From NCBI GenBank assembly GCA_035048815.1, contig JAUCBN010000055.1, positions 9,022,501 through 9,086,500 of the forward strand: DNA of 64,000 nucleotides. Direction: 5' to 3'. Below the pieces are notes generated by a model. The model was not told the origin of the DNA. It worked only from the letters and a program-made list of their open reading frames with translations, and searched no databases. Shown here one piece after another: positions 58,815 to 64,000 of this stretch (position 1 is the first letter of the stretch; every line of letters begins with the position of its first letter). A program made the translations under genes and the position numbers. The DNA comes from Abelmoschus esculentus (taxonomy: Eukaryota; Streptophyta; Magnoliopsida; Malvales; Malvaceae).

Positions 58815-60383
58815 ATGGAGCTGCTCCATGTGGCTACTCTTTCCTGCAATCCATTGTTTCTATCTCTGATTCTGATGAAGAAGAAGAGGAAGAAGCTTAA
58901 TCTGCCTCCATCACCCCCAAAGCTACCAATCATTGGAAAACATCCATCAACTCGGCAAACTCACTCACCGCTATCTTCGAGACCTCTCAAGGAACTATGG
59001 TTCTCTCTTGCTTCTTCAATTAGGTTATAGTCCAACAATACTGGTTTCATCAACTGATAGGGTTAGAGAAATTGTCAAAAACCATGATGTTGTTTTCTCC
59101 GACAGACCAAAAACCATAGCCATGGATATCTTGTTCTACGGATGTAAGGGTCTAGCTTTTGGACCCTACGGTGAGTACTGGAGACAAGTCAAAAAGATGA
59201 GCGTTGTTGAATTGTTTAGTCACCAAAGAGTACAGTCCTTCCAATTTGTAAGAGACGAAGGAGTTGAACTTCTTGTCAACAAAATCCGTCGTGCTTGTCG
59301 TGAAGGAGAAGAGTCTATCGATCTGTCGGAGATGATTATGTCCGTTTCGGGTAACATTGTTTCCCAATATGTTCTTTGTCACAAAAGCGACGGGTGCAGC
59401 AAGTTTGGGCAGTTGGCGAAAAGGATTTTGATTCTCGTAACCAGTTTCTGTATCGGCGACATGTTTCCATACTTGAGGTGGCTCGATTCGGTTACCGGAC
59501 TTATTCATCGACTGAAGGCACTGTCTTCCGAATTCAATGCCTTCCTTGATCAGGTCATCGAGGAACATGAAGAGGAGACTAACCATAAAACGGACTTCGT
59601 CTCTATCATTATGCAACTTCTAAAGGATGGCATGTTCGAGATGGACCTCACTCGAGACAACATCAAAGCAATCTTAATGGTTATTTGTCGATGTTTATCT
59701 TCTTTCGTTTTTCGTTTTCTTCTGCCCGTTCTTCTGTACCTTCTAAACTCCTTAATTTTGATATTCCCAGGACATATTTATGGCAGGAACTGAAAGCAGT
59801 ACAACGACAACAGAATGGATGATGTCTGAACTTTTAAAGCATCCACATGTCATGAAAAAAGTCCAACAAGAGGTAAGAGATGTTGTGGGAAACAAGTGTA
59901 AGGTAGATATGGAGGATATCAGTAAAATGGAGTACTTGAACTGTGTACTCATAGAAACTCTCAGACAATATCCTCCTGGTGTTCTTGTTCCTCGTAAAAC
60001 ATCTGCAACTGTTAAACTTGGAGGCTATGACATTCCATCCGACACCTCAGTCATGATCAATATATGGGCCATTCATAGAGATCCCCAATGGTGAGATAAC
60101 CCAGAAGAGTTCATCCCTGATAGGTTTGAGAAGAACACCATTGATTTTAAAGTTGAATATTTCCACTTCATCCCATTTGGTTTTGGAAGAAGAAGATGTC
60201 CTGGGATTCCATTTGGAGTGGCTTCTATCGAGTATCTGATGGCCAACCTTCTCTATTGGTTTGACTGGAAGTTACCTGCAGATGAAATTGCAGAGAATTT
60301 GGACATGAATGAAATCTTCGGATTCACGGTCACCAAAAAAAATCCCTCTTCATGTTCGACCAACATCTCGTTTCTCTCTTTAG
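58815..60383 (+). pseudogene. CYP71-family cytochrome P450 pseudogene 2 (CYP71A-like)
   Basis: This is a microsomal P450 of the CYP71 clan, more complete than copy 1. The ATG at 58815 starts MELLHVATLSCNPLFLSLIL, but the anchor is shortened to a KKKRKK stretch. The hinge LNLPPSPPKLPIIG is intact. One extra A near 58,936 then shifts the frame, which continues NIHQLGKLTHRYLRDLS, FGPYGEYWRQVKK and DMFPYLRWLD. The phase-0 intron is 59680-59770. Exon 2 has AGTESSTTTTEW, ETLR, a TGA at 60,092-60,094 where copy 1 has Trp (DPQWW), PERF-like PDRF, and the heme motif FGFGRRRCPG. A second extra A in VTKKN (about 60,335) shifts out of the family ending PLHVRPTS, whose stop would be TAG at 60,381. The three lesions argue for a pseudogene. 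Confidence 0.88.
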
Positions 60384-60539
60384 ATCTTATATATGCACTC
60401 TGGCTCTATGGATTTAGAATTTGTTGTGCACTTGTGCTAGTTTTGTTGACTCACAAACTCTTGGACTAAACTCAATTAGAACATTGCATAATTTGATCTA
60501 GACAAATCTAACAAAAATCATCTATCTCTAATCATATTT

Positions 60540-60930
60540 CTTTTTATGTCCCACAATAAAAATTATTAAAAAATTGAATTAACCCTAAGAGTAAAAACCT
60601 AACCTTAATTTTAAACTTTAAACTTTAAAATTCTTAAAAATTAAATTTTAAACCCTAACCGTAATTTTTTATATCTTAAAACATAAACTCTACACCTTAA
60701 AAATCACTATATCTTTAATTTCCTAAAACCTAACCATAACCCGAACCTTAAGCACTAAATGCTAAACAACCAATATTTTAAAGTAGAGCATCAATGGGTA
60801 CAATAAAGGGACAGACGATTTGCATCCAAACCCTAACCTTAATTTCTACGTCTTAAATTTTATAACCTAAAATATACGTCTTACCACTAATTTCTTAAAC
60901 CATAACTTTAAATCTTAAACTCAGTATTTT
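60540..60930 (-). repeat. Dispersed TTTAGGG-like repeat, inverted, two units
   Basis: CCCTAACC and CCTAAAAATATAC-type blocks are the reverse complement of the family. Units lie near 60,560-60,830 and 60,835-60,930. This is the only clearly inverted occurrence in the window apart from a partial one at 52,470-52,560. Confidence 0.55.
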
Positions 60931-61106
60931 AACAATAAAACATCAATTAAAAAACAACGAAAGAATAGATGATTTATATTTAAAAATTTTAATCTATCTC
61001 TTTCAACGAGAATATAGAGACCACAGATCAGAATCTTTGTTCTTGATTCAAGAAATTGCTGCACTTGAATCCAATTCAACGATAAGCACTACAAAATAAA
61101 AAATAA

Positions 61107-61921
61107 GGTTTAATATCTAAATAGGTATCCAAATTATACTTATAGATTACTTTTGGTGATTAAATTATTTTTAGTTCTAAATACGTGCCTAAAATTTTAA
61201 TTTAAGTCATTTTAAGTGTCTAACCATTAATAAAAAAACCATTTGTCAATAAAAATGAGATAAGTGACAAGTTTTAATTTTTAATTTCTTTTAATTAATT
61301 TTTAAATAAAATTAGAATTTCATTCTTTTTAAATTCTTATAAAATTATCTCAAATCCCTAACCAAAAACCTAAAATCTTCAAATTATCATCGTTTTTCAC
61401 ATTTACTATCTCATCGAAGACCACCATTATCATCATCGGACCACTATGATTGTTTCTCACAACCAATCATTGTGTATAATCGACAATAGGTATGTCATCG
61501 ACTTCATTTTTGCAATTTTGATTTCTTTCGAAATTAGAAAGCCGATTGACACACCTACCACTGATTACCAGAGATGAGTGGTTAGGGAAAACGATTGTGG
61601 TAGTATAGCGGCAGTAGTGGTGTTCTCCGATGATATAGTAAACAATGATAATGATAATAATTTGGAGGTTTGAGTTTGAAGTTAGAGATCTAAAATCATT
61701 TTGTAAAGATTTAAAACTTTTAATTTTTTTAAAAAAGATTAAATTAAAAATAAATTAAATTATAAAAAAAATAAAAAATTAATAAAAATAATGATAATTG
61801 ATAGTTAAGCACTTAAAATGACAATAATTAAAATTTTAGACACATATTTAAAGCTAAAAATAGTTTAGGTATCAAAAATGACTCACAAGCATAGTTTAAG
61901 CATCTATTTAAATATTAAACC
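61107..61921. mobile_element. Mutator-like MITE with long inverted repeats
   Basis: Ends GGTTTAATAT and ATATTAAACC start inverted arms of about 130 bp (for example TAAGTCATTTTAAGTG left, CACTTAAAATGAC right). The flanks AAAAAATAA (61098-61106) and TAAAAATAA (61922-61930) form a 9-bp duplication with one mismatch. The middle, about 61,380-61,700, has CATCATCGG-rich non-repetitive sequence. There is no transposase. Its right end marks the deletion junction in block I. Confidence 0.7.
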
Positions 61922-63703
61922 TAAAAATAAATCACATTTAACTATCAATATATTTTAGTTACAAAAATTTATTCAAAATATAAAGGACTATATTAATATA
62001 TAAATAAAATAGATGTCATAACCACTCCCACTTTCAATTTCTATAAAAGTAAAAAATAAAAAATAGAGAATAAATATAAAAATATCTAAAGATCACAATG
62101 TCATTCCATTTAACTACTTTAATAGTAATACTATTGAGTTTAATTTATATTATTGAAATGAGAAGATTTAGTGATCTATATATCTATATATATAAGACTA
62201 ATATATAGTTTATTAATCGATTAATTTATATCAAATATTATAGAAATAATTTTTTAATTCAGTTTGTTTCATACACTATATAATATGTTAATATAAAATA
62301 CTATATAATATGTTAATATGGAAAATAAAAAAAATAAAAAATATAATATACTGGCGAGGATAGAGAGTGATAATGTGAAAATTAAAAAAAAAAACTTTAA
62401 AAAAACTACCAAGTTAGCAAAATCGTTCCCGTTCGGCCTCTCTAATTGTCCATCGCGGCTAAGTCGTTGAGTACACCACCTCTATCATCCAGGGTCTTAA
62501 ACATCGAAAAAATTGCCTAGAAGGTTCGGCGAGACGTCCTTAAGTCGTGCCTCCTACCTTCGTCGTTTTCAGTCACTTTCATCATCTGTGTGAAACAGGG
62601 CCGCCAGATCTGAAATCTCCGAGCCGTGACAAGCAAGTCATTTTTCCTTGATTAATTCTTGATAAAGATCTAATACCTAAAATACTTGAATGAGAAATTC
62701 ATACTCAAAAGCTTGTGAGTTTAAATTTATTAAGCTAGATAGACGCTCAAGCTCGAACTAAAAGCTCATGAGCTCAAAATTATCAAGTTCGAATCGAATT
62801 CGAAAATAAAAACTGGAGCTCGAATTTGGAAAGGATGAACTAAACCCAAATTTTCTAACCCTTATTCCTACAAAAACCTATCAATCCTTATTAACTTAAC
62901 TTAATCCTAAATCTCAAACCAAGCTTTGAACCCTAAATTAATCATAAACCCCAAAGTTGAACAATAATTAACTAATATAATATAAAATAATATACTTTCG
63001 AATAGCTCACAAACTTTCTGAATCGATCCTCGTTAAAAACTTGACCACCGAATTCATACCTCAAAACACCTTTAAAGGCCAAAGGAGCATTGGAGGGTCG
63101 GCGAGGCAAAGAAAATGACGAGCGTCTCCATGATAGCCAAAAGCTCAGCAAGAACAGGGTCAGAAGGCAATAATTTTAGAGAACAACCACTCATTGTTTC
63201 TCAACACATCTATGATGTCAATCGACACGACACATCATTAATTCTAAGATAAATTATCACATCAATATCATTAACGGTCACATCAATTTATTAATAATTA
63301 ATATTAATTAAAAAATTAAATTATTATAATTCTTTAATTTGAACGTTAAATATATTTTTTTTATGAAATGATTAATTAAATTAATTGCTCAGTATGAATA
63401 CATAGGAAACAAAATACCCCCTAAACAATTTTTTCAGATTATTGTGACGGTGTAATTCATTAGGTGGTGTACGTGGGAAACCAAATCGCATTAATGAACT
63501 AGAAACTAAGATGGAAGCACTTCAAAGAAAGAAATTATTTCATGATCCTGATTCATTCATTTAATAACATGTAAGAAATAGAGAAGAGTGTAGTACACAA
63601 CCGAACTAACTTTCCTGATACGCAAAGTTATATTTTATTTGATACATAAACGGTAGAGTAGGTGAAAACAGACAGGACAGAGTTACAAAAATTGCTATAG
63701 GGT
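61922..63703. other. Block II counterpart of 10,497-12,250 and 18,717-19,878
   Basis: No intact gene. It keeps the sequences of block I without the two Copia-family insertions: the junctions near 62,200 and 62,550 are uninterrupted. The RNase H-like minus-strand remnant recurs at about 63,050-63,200. Confidence 0.65.
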
Positions 63704-63897
63704 TTAAGGGTACAACTCTATGACAGATCTCAATCCCAGAATTGGAATAATTTTATAACCATTGAAACCTGCTGCAGAAAACAGCTTTGCCCATTCTTCC
63801 TCGTTTCTCTCTTTTTCAGTCATCAACACCATCAATACCATGTCAAAGAAGAGCTGCGTTCCCATCAACTATTCCTTCCCTTTCCCAGTCTTCATCC
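63704..63897 (-). pseudogene. O-methyltransferase OMT5, exon 2 remnant
   Basis: It is the minus-strand counterpart of OMT4 exon 2. From the TAA at 63,704-63,706 it reads back through LGLRSVIELYP, AAGF and KERNEEEWAKLF. The GAG codon of GKEELMETQ is TAG here (GKE-stop-LMGTQ). TGKER has become TEKER. Homology to OMT4 ends at about 63,897, before the WIMHDW motif and all of exon 1, where unrelated sequence begins. It cannot encode an enzyme. Confidence 0.88.
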
Positions 63898-64000
63898 AGT
63901 TGTACTAATTATCCACTTATTAATGTAATGGGTTGACTTGCCGCTTCGGCGGGTCGCACTAAGGGTCGCCGCAGCTACCTAGGCGTGGTTATGCCTCATC
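63898..64000. other. Unrelated sequence breaking OMT5, cut by the window end
   Basis: GCCGCTTCGGCGGGTCGC and GGGTCGCCGCAGCTACC are much richer in G and C than anything nearby and are unrelated to the OMT4 gene. They may be the edge of another insertion or of organellar or bacterial-like sequence; too short to identify. Confidence 0.35.

Overview
This is a gene-poor, AT-rich, transposon-dense piece of a flowering-plant nuclear genome, almost certainly a eudicot. The evidence is GT-AG introns, plant-specific class II small-molecule O-methyltransferases (OMTs), CYP71-type P450s, plant Copia and chromodomain Gypsy elements, hAT, CACTA and Mutator-like elements, and many degenerate TTTAGGG-like tracts. 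The protein flavour would fit Malvales, but the species cannot be fixed from the sequence alone. No rRNA, tRNA gene, CRISPR array or prokaryotic operon was seen.

The backbone is a specialised-metabolism cluster that has been duplicated. Block I (about 290-20,060) reads OMT1 (+, 2253-3450), CYP71 pseudogene 1 (+, 7580-8814), OMT4 (-, 19879-21032). Block II (about 48,240-63,897) repeats that order and orientation: OMT3 pseudogene (+, 51156-52349), CYP71 pseudogene 2 (+, 58815-60383), OMT5 fragment (-, 63704-63897). An extra duplicon (37801 to about 44,120) carries OMT2 (+). The two OMT lineages face each other across the P450. Only OMT4 has an intact frame and the canonical catalytic His. OMT1 has an intact frame, but its catalytic His is Cys. 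OMT2 has a 5' frameshift. OMT3, OMT5 and both P450s are broken.

Transposons inserted after the block duplication can be defined to the base, because target-site duplications (TSDs) are visible and the other block often preserves the empty site. Block I received a 1.67-kb short Copia-type element (8822-10491, TSD AAACC) that carries a fragment of the mRNA-export WD40 gene RAE1, a solo Copia LTR (10782-11816, TSD ATAAT), and a 6.5-kb gag-only Copia element (12256-18711, TSD CATAC). That Copia element's gag is split by a 2.2-kb solo LTR (13527-15772, TSD GTTTG). Block II received a deleted Copia element (54744-58485, TSD TAACC).

The middle (21,300-37,800) has degenerate TTTAGGG-like repeats, a CACTA MITE (22795-23298), two copies of a ZMYM/TTF-type hAT transposon (23306 to about 27,130), and a chromodomain Gypsy element (27935-37390, TSD ACGAA). 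The Gypsy integrase is interrupted by a 4.1-kb hAT-like element (32164-36245) with perfect 14-bp inverted ends and long AT microsatellites. A Mutator-like long-TIR element (5139-6550), a second one (61107-61921), hAT-like MITEs and tRNA-derived SINE-like pieces fill the rest.

Functionally, the cluster looks like a decaying OMT/CYP71 tandem array. The substrate is unknown, with phenolic or terpenoid-phenolic O-methylation the family expectation. OMT4 is the only convincingly functional enzyme, and OMT1 is a candidate altered-activity paralogue.
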